Origin: CAZEJK01 sp964512045
GTDB taxonomy: Bacteria > Acidobacteriota > Thermoanaerobaculia > Thermoanaerobaculales > Sulfomarinibacteraceae
Reading direction: 5' to 3'
DNA length: 5,774 bases
Assembly (NCBI GenBank): GCA_964512045.1
Contig: CAZEJK010000316.1
Span: 1-5,774, forward strand
In this document: piece by piece, positions 1-5,087 of the stretch
Layout: the number at the start of each line of letters is the position of its first letter
Position numbering within the stretch: the stretch's first letter is position 1
Notes under the pieces: generated by a model
What the model saw: only the letters and a program-made list of their open reading frames with translations
What the model was told of the DNA's origin: nothing
Database searches by the model: none
Translations under genes and position numbers: made by a program

Positions 1-1571
1 GGCTGCGAGGGCTCGGCGCGCCGGGGCGAGACCGAGCGGCTGCCGGTGCTGCCCGCGCTTCGAGGCGCGACGCTCCGCTGGCTCCGGCCGGTGGTCGATC
101 GCGGCGCGATCGACCGCTCGGGTGCGCGGCTGCTGCGCTGGGGGGCGACGGAGCGCTGCGGCGCCTCGCTCCGAAGCGAGCGGGGCTCGTACGACCGGCC
201 CGACGAGCGGAGCTGACCACGGCTCGGTGCCGACCGCTCGATCCGCTCGGCCGGAGACTGTGACGAAGGCGGAGTGAGCACCCGGCCTCGGGAGCTCGAG
301 CTGCGCTCGCGAGACGGCGCCTGTGCACTCGGGGTCCGTCCGGACCGGGCGCCCGCGGTGGACCGGTCGGAGCGCAGCGACCCCTCGTTGCCGCGCGATC
401 CTGGCCAGACGAGCTCGCGACGGCTCCGGTCCGTGCTCTCTTGGCTCGAGATGGAGTCGCGAGACGACGGCGAGCGTGTCACCGAACGCTCCTGCGAGTA
501 CCGAGACGCGGACGAGCGATCGCCGGAGCGGATGGTCCCGGTGGGCCGGTCCGCACCGCGGTCACCGCCGCCACGGATCGTGCCGCGGTCGTGTGTGGGC
601 GAGGTGACCTCGGGCTGCCGGCGCACGAGCTCGCTGGGGTTGCTCAGGCGTCGGCTCACCGACGGCGCCAAGGCGCGTTCTGCCGTGGGCCGTGCGTGGC
701 GCTCGATGCTGTCCCGTACACCCTCCGGGCGGACCATCTGAACGTCGCGCGAGCCGACGGTCATCCGCCTCGTTTCGACCGGAACAGACCGCACGCGCTG
801 GCCGGTGATCCGCTCCACGTCCTGGCGGCGCGGTGCCACCGACATCCGCTCCACCGAGCGCCGGTTGACGATCCGCTCGACATGGCTTCGCGGCTGGATG
901 TGGCGGGCGATGTTGTCGGAGCCGAGGTGGTTCCAGTCGACGTAGTTGGCGTACATCGCGTCGCGCCATCCGTCCTCGTACCCGTGTCCGTAGCCGTGCC
1001 GGTAGCCGTCACGATGGCCGTGGTGGTAGCCGCGGTCCCAGCCTCGGTGATAGCCCCGGTGGTAATGGCTCCAACCGCTGGGCGGGCACGCGTACCAGCC
1101 CACGTAGCCGCCGGTACGCACCCAGACGACATTTGCTGGCGAGTAGGTGTAGCCGGGACGCCACACCCATCCCATATGGCTGCGAGCCCAATGTCCGAAG
1201 TGATGGGGAACGTAGCCCCACGGCTCGTAGGCGATCCAGGTCCAGCCGTAGGTGGTGTGGACCCAGCGGCCGTGACTGTACGGGCTCCAGCTTTGAGCGA
1301 CGTACGGCCGCCAGACCTGCCCGAGCCCATCGACCCACATCCATTCGCCGTAGCCGGCGAGTGTTGTGTGGAAATCGATCGACCACGACGGGTTCGACCA
1401 GCCGTCATCCCAGACCCAGTAGTCCGACGCGCCCAACGAGAGGTGCACGCCTCCTGAGGAGATGCCGATTTGGAACCAGTCGATGCCTGCCGCGGCCGGG
1501 GTCGCGCCGGCGCCGAAGATCAGCAGGGCGGCTCCGGTGGCGATCACGGTGTGGACTTTTCTGAGCATCAT
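1..1571 (-). CDS. Secreted Trp/Tyr-rich DUF6600-like protein, partial (C-terminus beyond window)
   Basis: The reading frame is open for 523 codons from ATG at 1571 to the left edge with no stop, so the C-terminus lies outside the window. An ideal AAGGAGG (1577-1583) sits 5 bases before the first of two adjacent ATGs. Residues 1-28 form a Sec signal peptide (RK, hydrophobic run, cleavage near TPAAA/GIDW). Residues 70-165 carry repeated Trp/Tyr motifs (GYGEWMWV, VWRPYV, HGRWVHTTYGWTWIAYEPWGY, GYVGWYACPP) that match my memory of DUF6600, a family of unknown function. Residues 172-203 are eight tetrapeptides of the form xG(Y/W/H)x. From about residue 300 the chain becomes Ser/Arg/Pro-rich and probably disordered, with (Q/E)RS(V/I)AP repeated near residues 472-503. 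It is divergent from the HD-GYP gene. Export is a firm inference; function is unknown. Confidence 0.85.
   Translation of the reverse strand, partial: MMLRKVHTVIATGAALLIFGAGATPAAAGIDWFQIGISSGGVHLSLGASDYWVWDDGWSNPSWSIDFHTTLAGYGEWMWVDGLGQVWRPYVAQSWSPYSHGRWVHTTYGWTWIAYEPWGYVPHHFGHWARSHMGWVWRPGYTYSPANVVWVRTGGYVGWYACPPSGWSHYHRGYHRGWDRGYHHGHRDGYRHGYGHGYEDGWRDAMYANYVDWNHLGSDNIARHIQPRSHVERIVNRRSVERMSVAPRRQDVERITGQRVRSVPVETRRMTVGSRDVQMVRPEGVRDSIERHARPTAERALAPSVSRRLSNPSELVRRQPEVTSPTHDRGTIRGGGDRGADRPTGTIRSGDRSSASRYSQERSVTRSPSSRDSISSQESTDRSRRELVWPGSRGNEGSLRSDRSTAGARSGRTPSAQAPSRERSSSSRGRVLTPPSSQSPAERIERSAPSRGQLRSSGRSYEPRSLRSEAPQRSVAPQRSSRAPERSIAPRSTTGRSQRSVAPRSAGSTGSRSVSPRRAEPSQ
93..115. repeat. 23-base perfect inverted repeat in the Ser/Arg-rich tail
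   Basis: GGTCGATCGCG (93-103) and CGCGATCGACC (105-115) are exact reverse complements around one central base. The palindrome lies in the coding region for residues 486-493 of the DUF6600-like protein. It may be a by-product of biased Arg/Ser/Ala codons or a chromosomal protein-binding site; the sequence alone cannot decide. Confidence 0.6.
963..1058 (-). repeat. Eight Gly-aromatic tetrapeptide repeats inside the DUF6600-like protein
   Basis: Residues 172-203 read as eight consecutive four-residue units: RGYH, RGWD, RGYH, HGHR, DGYR, HGYG, HGYE, DGWR. Gly holds the second place in every unit; the third is Tyr, Trp or His. The segment follows the Trp-rich domain and precedes the basic tail. 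The His and Asp content could allow metal binding or aggregation, but that is speculation. Confidence 0.8.
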
Positions 1572-1814
1572 GGTGGCCTCCTTCGGGGACGGGTTCTGGT
1601 CGGCCCCGCACCCGAGAACCGAGCAAGCGGCATGCCAAGCTCGGGTAATTCTCTAAGTCTATATACTTCATACAGTTGAGAATTGTAGTGGTGACGACCA
1701 CCAGGTGCGGCGTGAACTGGTGTCCTCTGCTGAGGACGGCCGTGCGGAAGAGGGTGGACGGTGAGTGCAGTTATGATGGACCGGAGCAGGCTGGCTGGTG
1801 CGTCAGGAGAAGCT
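1572..1814. promoter_or_regulatory. Divergent intergenic region with AT-rich island and inverted repeats
   Basis: This gap separates the minus-strand DUF6600-like gene from the plus-strand HD-GYP gene and should hold both promoters. The stretch 1646-1686 is strikingly AT-rich for this DNA and contains TATACT (1662-1667, plus strand) and TATATA (minus strand) as possible -10 boxes. I see no convincing -35 partner for either. AATTCTC (1647-1653) and GAGAATT (1678-1684) form a 7-base inverted repeat with centres 31 bases apart, which could be an operator. In the presumed HD-GYP leader, GTCCTC and GAGGAC (1722-1737) make a 6-base stem with a four-base loop. No known riboswitch was recognised. Confidence 0.45.
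1805..1809 (+). promoter_or_regulatory. Ribosome binding site that sets the HD-GYP start
   Basis: AGGAG lies 5 bases before ATG at 1815. The upstream in-frame starts, GTG at 1761 and ATG at 1773 and 1776, have poorer Shine-Dalgarno matches. The 18 residues they would add show no domain character, so 1815 is preferred. Confidence 0.6.
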
Positions 1815-3059
1815 ATGAGCGTCCTCGAGGAGTTCCTCCAGTTTATCGAGTACCCGCGACGTCAGCCCGTGCAGCAGCTGCTGCGGCGGGTGCTGTTGAA
1901 GAGCCGCGAGCTGACCGGCGCTGAGGCCGGATCGATCTTCATCGTTCGCGGCCGCGGCCGTCACCGTAGGCTGCAAGGCGCGAGCGCTCAGAACGACGTG
2001 ATCTCGATCAAGCCCGCGGATATCGTGGTGCCGCTGACGACCTCGTCGATCGCGGGCTTTGTGGCCGTCACCGGAGAGACCGTGTTCGTCGACGATCTGT
2101 ACGCGATCCCCAGCTCGAAGCCGTACCGGTTCGATCCTTCGTTTGACCATCAGCATGCCTACCGGAGCCGCTCGATGCTGGCGTTTCCGCTCACCAACTA
2201 CGACCGCAAGGTGATCGGGGTGGTGCAGCTGATCAACCGACGGCCGACGCCATCATCGGACCCGCAGCCGTTCGAGCGCCAGCAGGCGGACCTCATCATG
2301 CCGTTCAACCACATCGTCGGGAGCGTCATCGAGCGCACCGACATGCTCGAGCGGATCTCTGAGCAGAACAAGCGGTTACGTCAGCGCAACCGTCAGCTTC
2401 GGGAGCAGCGGGAGCAGATTGCCGCCCTCCAGACCGAGACAGAGGAAGCGTTCCAGCTTTCGATCAACCTGCTGGCGCGGGCGGCGGAGCTGCACGACGA
2501 AGGCACCTCGGAGCACGTCAAGCGCGTGAACGAGTACTCGTACTTCCTGGCCTCGGCCCTCGGCCAGCCGCGGTCCTTCTGCGATGAGATCCGCTACAGC
2601 GCACAGCTTCATGACGTGGGCAAGATGAGCGTCGATGTGGCGATCCTGCGCAAGCAGGGTCGGTTGGATGAGCACGAGATGGATGAGATGAGGATGCATC
2701 CGGTGTACGGCCATCAGATCCTCAGTGCGTCGGATCGGCTACGGATGGCGGCGGAGATTGCGCTCAACCACCATGAGTGCTTCGACGGATCGGGGTACCC
2801 GAGCGGCTTGCACGGGGACGACATCCCATTGTCGGCACGAATCGTGAGCGTGGCGGACGTCTACGATGCCCTGCGCTCCGAGCGGCCGTACAAGAAGGCG
2901 TTCAGCCACGAGCAGACGTGTCAGATCGTGCTTGAGGGCGACGAGCGGACGCGGCCGTCGGTGTTTGATCCAAAGGTCTTGCAAGCGTTCCGTGAGAACC
3001 ACCAGCAGATGGCAGCGATCTGGGAGGAGCTCCGCGATCCGCTGGACCGTACGGCGTGA
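1815..3059 (+). CDS. GAF-HD-GYP protein, probable cyclic-di-GMP phosphodiesterase
   Basis: A 414-residue soluble protein. Residues about 12-180 form a GAF sensor domain (AGSIFIV; SMLAFPLTN followed by VIGVVQLINR). Residues about 183-215 are a charged Gln/Arg/Glu coiled-coil linker. Residues about 216-395 are an HD-GYP domain with expected motifs: H234, H266-D267 (HDVGK, K270), H295 (HPVYG), H319-H320-E321, G327-Y328-P329 and D348 (ADVYDA). Their spacing fits active HD-GYP enzymes that hydrolyse c-di-GMP to pGpG and GMP. The position four before H234, Glu in trinuclear enzymes such as PmGH, is Gly230 here, so a two-metal site is more likely. There are no membrane segments, so activity should be cytoplasmic and tuned by a ligand or partner of the GAF domain. 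The stop overlaps a GTG of the next frame, suggesting co-transcription with the MCE lipoprotein. An upstream start at 1761 (432 residues) is possible. Domain calls are strong; substrate and ligand are inferred. Confidence 0.92.
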   Translation: MSVLEEFLQFIEYPRRQPVQQLLRRVLLKSRELTGAEAGSIFIVRGRGRHRRLQGASAQNDVISIKPADIVVPLTTSSIAGFVAVTGETVFVDDLYAIPSSKPYRFDPSFDHQHAYRSRSMLAFPLTNYDRKVIGVVQLINRRPTPSSDPQPFERQQADLIMPFNHIVGSVIERTDMLERISEQNKRLRQRNRQLREQREQIAALQTETEEAFQLSINLLARAAELHDEGTSEHVKRVNEYSYFLASALGQPRSFCDEIRYSAQLHDVGKMSVDVAILRKQGRLDEHEMDEMRMHPVYGHQILSASDRLRMAAEIALNHHECFDGSGYPSGLHGDDIPLSARIVSVADVYDALRSERPYKKAFSHEQTCQIVLEGDERTRPSVFDPKVLQAFRENHQQMAAIWEELRDPLDRTA

Positions 3060-3083
3060 GCAGCGGAGCCGTGAGCTGGAGAC

Positions 3084-3092
3084 AGGAGAAGG
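3084..3092 (+). promoter_or_regulatory. Ribosome binding site that sets the MCE lipoprotein start
   Basis: AGGAGAAGG ends 2 bases before ATG at 3095, with the AGGAG core 6 bases away. Starting here puts a classic lipoprotein signal peptide at the very N-terminus. The upstream GTG at 3056 would add 13 polar residues ahead of it. Confidence 0.65.
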
Positions 3093-3094
3093 AC

Positions 3095-3844
3095 ATGAAG
3101 CTCTGGAAGCACGCAGCGGTGGCGTTTCTTGCGATTGCAGCGATCGCGTGTCAGCAGGACGACAGCCTGCGGTTCGGTGTCGCGTTCGAGGAGAACCCGA
3201 AGCTCGAGAAGGGCGATGTGGTGGTGTTCAAGGGGATCGAGATCGGTACGGTTGCAGACGTCGACCTCGACTCTGAAGGTCGTGTGGTGGCCACCGTGGT
3301 CATCGAGCCTGCCTACCGGGATGTGGTCACAACCGAGGCGGACTACCGCGCAGAGCGAGTCGGTGGCCTCGATGGCCTCCGGGGTGAGCGGGAGCTGGTC
3401 GTGATCGATCGGGGAGGCACCACGCCGGTGGCCGACGGCGATGTGGTGATCGGCAGTGAGGGCGAGCTGTCGGATCAGATCGACAGGGTCAAGGACGGTC
3501 TGTCTGCAGCGTGGGAGCGCGCGGGCTCGCTGGCAGACAGCATCAAGAAGCGGTTCGAGGATGCGGCTTCCTCCGAGGAGGCTCAGCAGCTCGGCGAGTC
3601 GTTGCAGGAGCTGTCGTCGAAGGCCCGCGAACGGGGGGAGGAGGGGTGGCAGCAGCTGCGGGACGAGCAGATCCCGAAGCTGCGCGAGGAGGCCCGCCAG
3701 CTACGGGAGAAGCTCGAGGAGCAGGGTGACCACGAGGCAGCCGAGCAGGTCTGGAAGGACTTCACCGCCTGGCTCGAGAGCCTCGAGGCGGATCCGGCGG
3801 AGCCACCTGCCCCGACTCCGACCGAGCCGCCGCCCGGCTCCTGA
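3095..3844 (+). CDS. MCE-domain (MlaD-like) lipoprotein with long helical tail
   Basis: A 249-residue protein starting at ATG 3095. Residues 1-18 are a lipoprotein signal peptide ending AIA before Cys19; Gln at +2 suggests outer-membrane sorting if a Lol system is present. Residues about 26-104 form one MCE domain (FGVAFEENPKLEKGDVVVFK, then GIEIGTV, EADYRAERVGGLDG, ELVVI), the fold of MlaD and PqiB subunits that bind lipids and build periplasmic rings or tubes. Residues about 125-230 are Glu/Arg/Gln-rich and predicted helical, probably coiled-coil. The last 19 residues are Pro-rich. It differs from MlaD by having a lipid anchor instead of an N-terminal transmembrane helix. No MlaE permease or MlaF ATPase lies nearby in the window. 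It begins 35 bases after the HD-GYP stop, so the two probably share a transcript. A role in envelope lipid transport is inferred from the family; the partner transporter is unknown. Confidence 0.85.
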   Translation: MKLWKHAAVAFLAIAAIACQQDDSLRFGVAFEENPKLEKGDVVVFKGIEIGTVADVDLDSEGRVVATVVIEPAYRDVVTTEADYRAERVGGLDGLRGERELVVIDRGGTTPVADGDVVIGSEGELSDQIDRVKDGLSAAWERAGSLADSIKKRFEDAASSEEAQQLGESLQELSSKARERGEEGWQQLRDEQIPKLREEARQLREKLEEQGDHEAAEQVWKDFTAWLESLEADPAEPPAPTPTEPPPGS

Positions 3845-3868
3845 TCCGGCTGCCGCTGCTGTTGCTCA

Positions 3869-3915
3869 TCTCCCATGGTGGTTGGGGCTTCCAGCCCCGA
3901 CCGGTGGAGCTTCGG
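3869..3915 (+). repeat. 47-base direct repeat, copy 1, containing a GC-rich hairpin
   Basis: Identical over all 47 bases to the copy at 3957-4003; flanking bases differ. Inside, GTTGGGGCT (3881-3889) pairs with AGCCCCGAC (3893-3901) through nine base pairs, one of them a G-T wobble, around loop TCC. No T-run follows, so it is not a classic terminator. It looks like a REP-type dispersed element. Confidence 0.85.
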
Positions 3916-3924
3916 AGAAGGCGC

Positions 3925-3945
3925 GTCGGGGCACGATGCCCCGAC
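3925..3945. repeat. Middle hairpin of the 44-base-period array
   Basis: GTCGGGGCA (3925-3933) and TGCCCCGAC (3937-3945) form a perfect nine-pair stem with loop CGA. Its stem resembles those of the flanking copies (GGGGC/GCCCC core, GAC end), but its loop and the base pair closing it differ. Hairpin starts at 3881, 3925 and 3969 are exactly 44 bases apart. Confidence 0.8.
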
Positions 3946-3956
3946 CACCGTAACCG

Positions 3957-4003
3957 TCTCCCATGGTGGTTGGGGCTTCCAGCCCCGACCGGTGGAGCTT
4001 CGG
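3957..4003 (+). repeat. 47-base direct repeat, copy 2, containing a GC-rich hairpin
   Basis: Exact copy of 3869-3915, offset by 88 bases, with the same nine-pair hairpin at 3969-3989. The array ends 13 bases before the stop of the convergent zinc-ribbon gene. It fills the gap between two converging transcripts, a typical site for REP/BIME elements, and could slow both polymerases. Confidence 0.85.
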
Positions 4004-4016
4004 GGTGTGTTGCTCG

Positions 4017-4412
4017 CTACTCCTCGTCCTCGGAGCTGGCGCCCTTCTTCTCCATCACCTGCTCATGGTGCGGAGAGCCCTCGCGCAGCAGCGCGCAGTT
4101 GCACGACGGACAGCGCTCCTCCATGCACGGGACGCCGGGCCGGTGCGGCTGTCGGTAGCCACACTTCGGGCAGACGCACGACCCGGAGGCTCCCAACCCT
4201 CCTCCTGGGCCCTCCATCCGTCCGCGGCCACCGCCGGCGCCACCGCCACCGCCCATCCCGCGGCCACCGCCGGCGCCACCACCGCCGCCCATACCTCGGC
4301 CACCACCGCCGCCCATACCGCCACCTCCGCCGCGGCCACCGCCGCCTCTTCCGGGTCCGCACCAGAGGTGAGTGCTGGTGTGATCTGTGCTCTGTCTCAT
4401 TCTGTTTCGCAT
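4017..4412 (-). CDS. Gly-rich zinc-ribbon protein encoded downstream of the DUF134 regulator
   Basis: A 131-residue protein. The start at ATG 4412 is fixed by AAAGGAG 5 bases upstream. Residues 1-18 are polar and end at Cys18. Residues 19-74 are almost all Gly with scattered Arg, Met and Ala, including a duplicated 12-residue unit. Residues 79-106 hold a Cys cluster: C79-x-C81-x2-C84, C96, then C101-x2-C104-x-C106. The C81/C84 and C101/C104 pairs form a zinc-ribbon or rubredoxin-like knuckle, and PHRPGVPC between them is a signature I recall from small metal-binding proteins near DUF134 genes. The tail is acidic (SSEDEE). There is no signal peptide. The start lies 55 bases after the DUF134 stop, so one transcript is likely. 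Binding of Zn or Fe is inferred; function is unknown. Confidence 0.8.
   Translation of the reverse strand: MRNRMRQSTDHTSTHLWCGPGRGGGGRGGGGGMGGGGGRGMGGGGGAGGGRGMGGGGGAGGGRGRMEGPGGGLGASGSCVCPKCGYRQPHRPGVPCMEERCPSCNCALLREGSPHHEQVMEKKGASSEDEE
4227..4298 (-). repeat. Two tandem 36-base units in the Gly-rich tract
   Basis: Residues 39-50 and 51-62 of the zinc-ribbon protein are the same 12 residues (RGM, five Gly, Ala, three Gly). The DNA units differ at several third codon positions, so the duplication is old or maintained by selection on the protein. Confidence 0.75.
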
Positions 4413-4467
4413 GGTCTCTCCTTTCATGGTGTCATGTTGAGTGCGGCTCGGCATGCGAGAAGGTCCG

Positions 4468-4851
4468 CTATCCGTCGCGTCCAGGGCCCCCTCGACAGCG
4501 GCAGCCACGGCCCCGACGAGGTCCCCCACCGTGCACCGGGCAGGTGGTCTCGTCCTCAGGATGCTCGACGACGGGTCCGTCACCGATTCGCAGCATCCGC
4601 TCCTCGAGGATGGCACGGGCGATGGTGCCGCGTGCCCGGGCGAGGATCCGAGCGAAGGTTGCGCGCGACACACCCATCTGCTCGGCGGCCGCTTCCTGGT
4701 AGAGGCCTTCGACATCCGCCAGGCGCAGCGCCTCCAGCTCGTCGAGGCGCAGAACCTCCAGCTCGAGCTCGCTCGATGGTTGGCCGATCGGTTTGAAGCC
4801 GCGGCCGCGAGCGCGGCGACCGATTCTGCGCGGTTTCTCAGGTCGAGCCAT
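4468..4851 (-). CDS. DUF134/UPF0251 family helix-turn-helix DNA-binding protein
   Basis: A 127-residue protein. Its core (FKPIGQPSSELE, then LRLDELEALRLADVEGLYQE and AAEQMGVSRATFARILARAR) closely matches the UPF0251/DUF134 family. Residues about 35-82 are a sigma-70 region 4-like helix-turn-helix, with the recognition helix near residues 61-72. The N-terminus is very basic. The C-terminal tail has C104-P-V-H107 and C117-x-C119 among Gly/Arg, a possible metal or redox site. AGGAGG at 4856-4861 lies 4 bases before ATG 4851. The gene leads a probable operon with the Gly-rich zinc-ribbon gene. A 22-base dyad over its own promoter suggests autoregulation. The family is clear; effector and targets are unknown. 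Confidence 0.92.
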   Translation of the reverse strand: MARPEKPRRIGRRARGRGFKPIGQPSSELELEVLRLDELEALRLADVEGLYQEAAAEQMGVSRATFARILARARGTIARAILEERMLRIGDGPVVEHPEDETTCPVHGGGPRRGRGCRCRGGPGRDG

Positions 4852-4861
4852 TCAACCTCCT

Positions 4862-4883
4862 ATTTCGAACATATGCTCGTAAT
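4862..4883. promoter_or_regulatory. 22-base dyad operator over the -10 box of the DUF134 promoter
   Basis: On the plus strand the left half is ATTTCGAACAT and the right half ATGCTCGTAAT. Eighteen of 22 positions are palindromic, centred on CATATG. The dyad covers the -10 box, so a bound protein would block transcription. The natural candidate is the DUF134 protein itself. The core also resembles the Gram-positive LexA box CGAAC-N4-GTTCG with one mismatch. Confidence 0.65.
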
Positions 4884-4896
4884 GTCCCCGTGTCAA
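4868..4896 (-). promoter_or_regulatory. Near-consensus sigma-70 promoter of the DUF134 operon
   Basis: Read on the minus strand, TTGACA (4896-4891) is a perfect -35 box, followed by exactly 17 bases and the -10 box TATGTT (4873-4868). Transcription should begin near 4861, so the leader would be only about 10 bases, with the AGGAGG at its very 5' end. Confidence 0.8.
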
Positions 4897-5076
4897 GGGC
4901 CGAACGGAGCGGGCCAACGGCTCGATCTTGCGTCGCTCGCGCACGCGTGGTGTAGCGGAGCTGCATCAGCTCAGCGATGCCTGATGACGTCCAACCGATC
5001 GAGGTCTTCTGTATCGAGTCGTTATCTCAAAATGGAAGCCCTGGCACCGATCGTGCGTTGGACAGAGACGAGAGTT

Positions 5077-5081
5077 GGAGG
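5077..5081 (+). promoter_or_regulatory. Ribosome binding site of the 105-residue gene
   Basis: GGAGG lies 6 bases before ATG at 5088. The frame is open further upstream to ATG 4977, but I see no comparable site there, so the short form is preferred. Confidence 0.6.
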
Positions 5082-5087
5082 TACGAG

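Noticed and set aside
441..1457. Long plus-strand open frame (338 residues)
   Set aside because: It is antisense to the DUF6600-like gene, which has a signal peptide, ideal ribosome binding site and recognisable domain. The plus-strand product is low-complexity Val/Ala/Pro/Arg typical of a GC-rich shadow.
1687..1760. Cyclic-di-GMP riboswitch upstream of the HD-GYP gene
   Set aside because: The leader has small hairpins (1688-1701 and 1722-1737) but I could not match the conserved GEMM core.
3881..3901. Rho-independent terminator for the MCE lipoprotein gene
   Set aside because: The stem is strong but no T-run follows on either strand and the same hairpin recurs in a repeat array, so I list it only as a repeat.
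3869..4003. Possible two-repeat CRISPR (47-base repeats, 41-base spacer)
   Set aside because: There are only two identical repeats, the spacer is itself a hairpin related to the repeat, hairpins fall at an even 44-base period, and no cas gene is in the window. A REP-type array explains it better.
4413..4715. N-terminal extension of the zinc-ribbon frame to 4715
   Set aside because: The extension overlaps the DUF134 gene in another frame and shows no domain, while ATG 4412 has AAAGGAG at proper spacing.
3875..4796. Plus-strand frames starting in the repeat array (275 and 277 residues)
   Set aside because: They begin in the ATGG of the 47-base repeats and run antisense through the Gly-rich and DUF134 genes, giving Arg/His/Pro/Ala-rich products without domains.
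4958..4972. GAGCTG-CAT-CAGCTC inverted repeat upstream of the 105-residue gene
   Set aside because: A six-base arm with a three-base loop is common by chance in GC-rich DNA, and no promoter element adjoins it.
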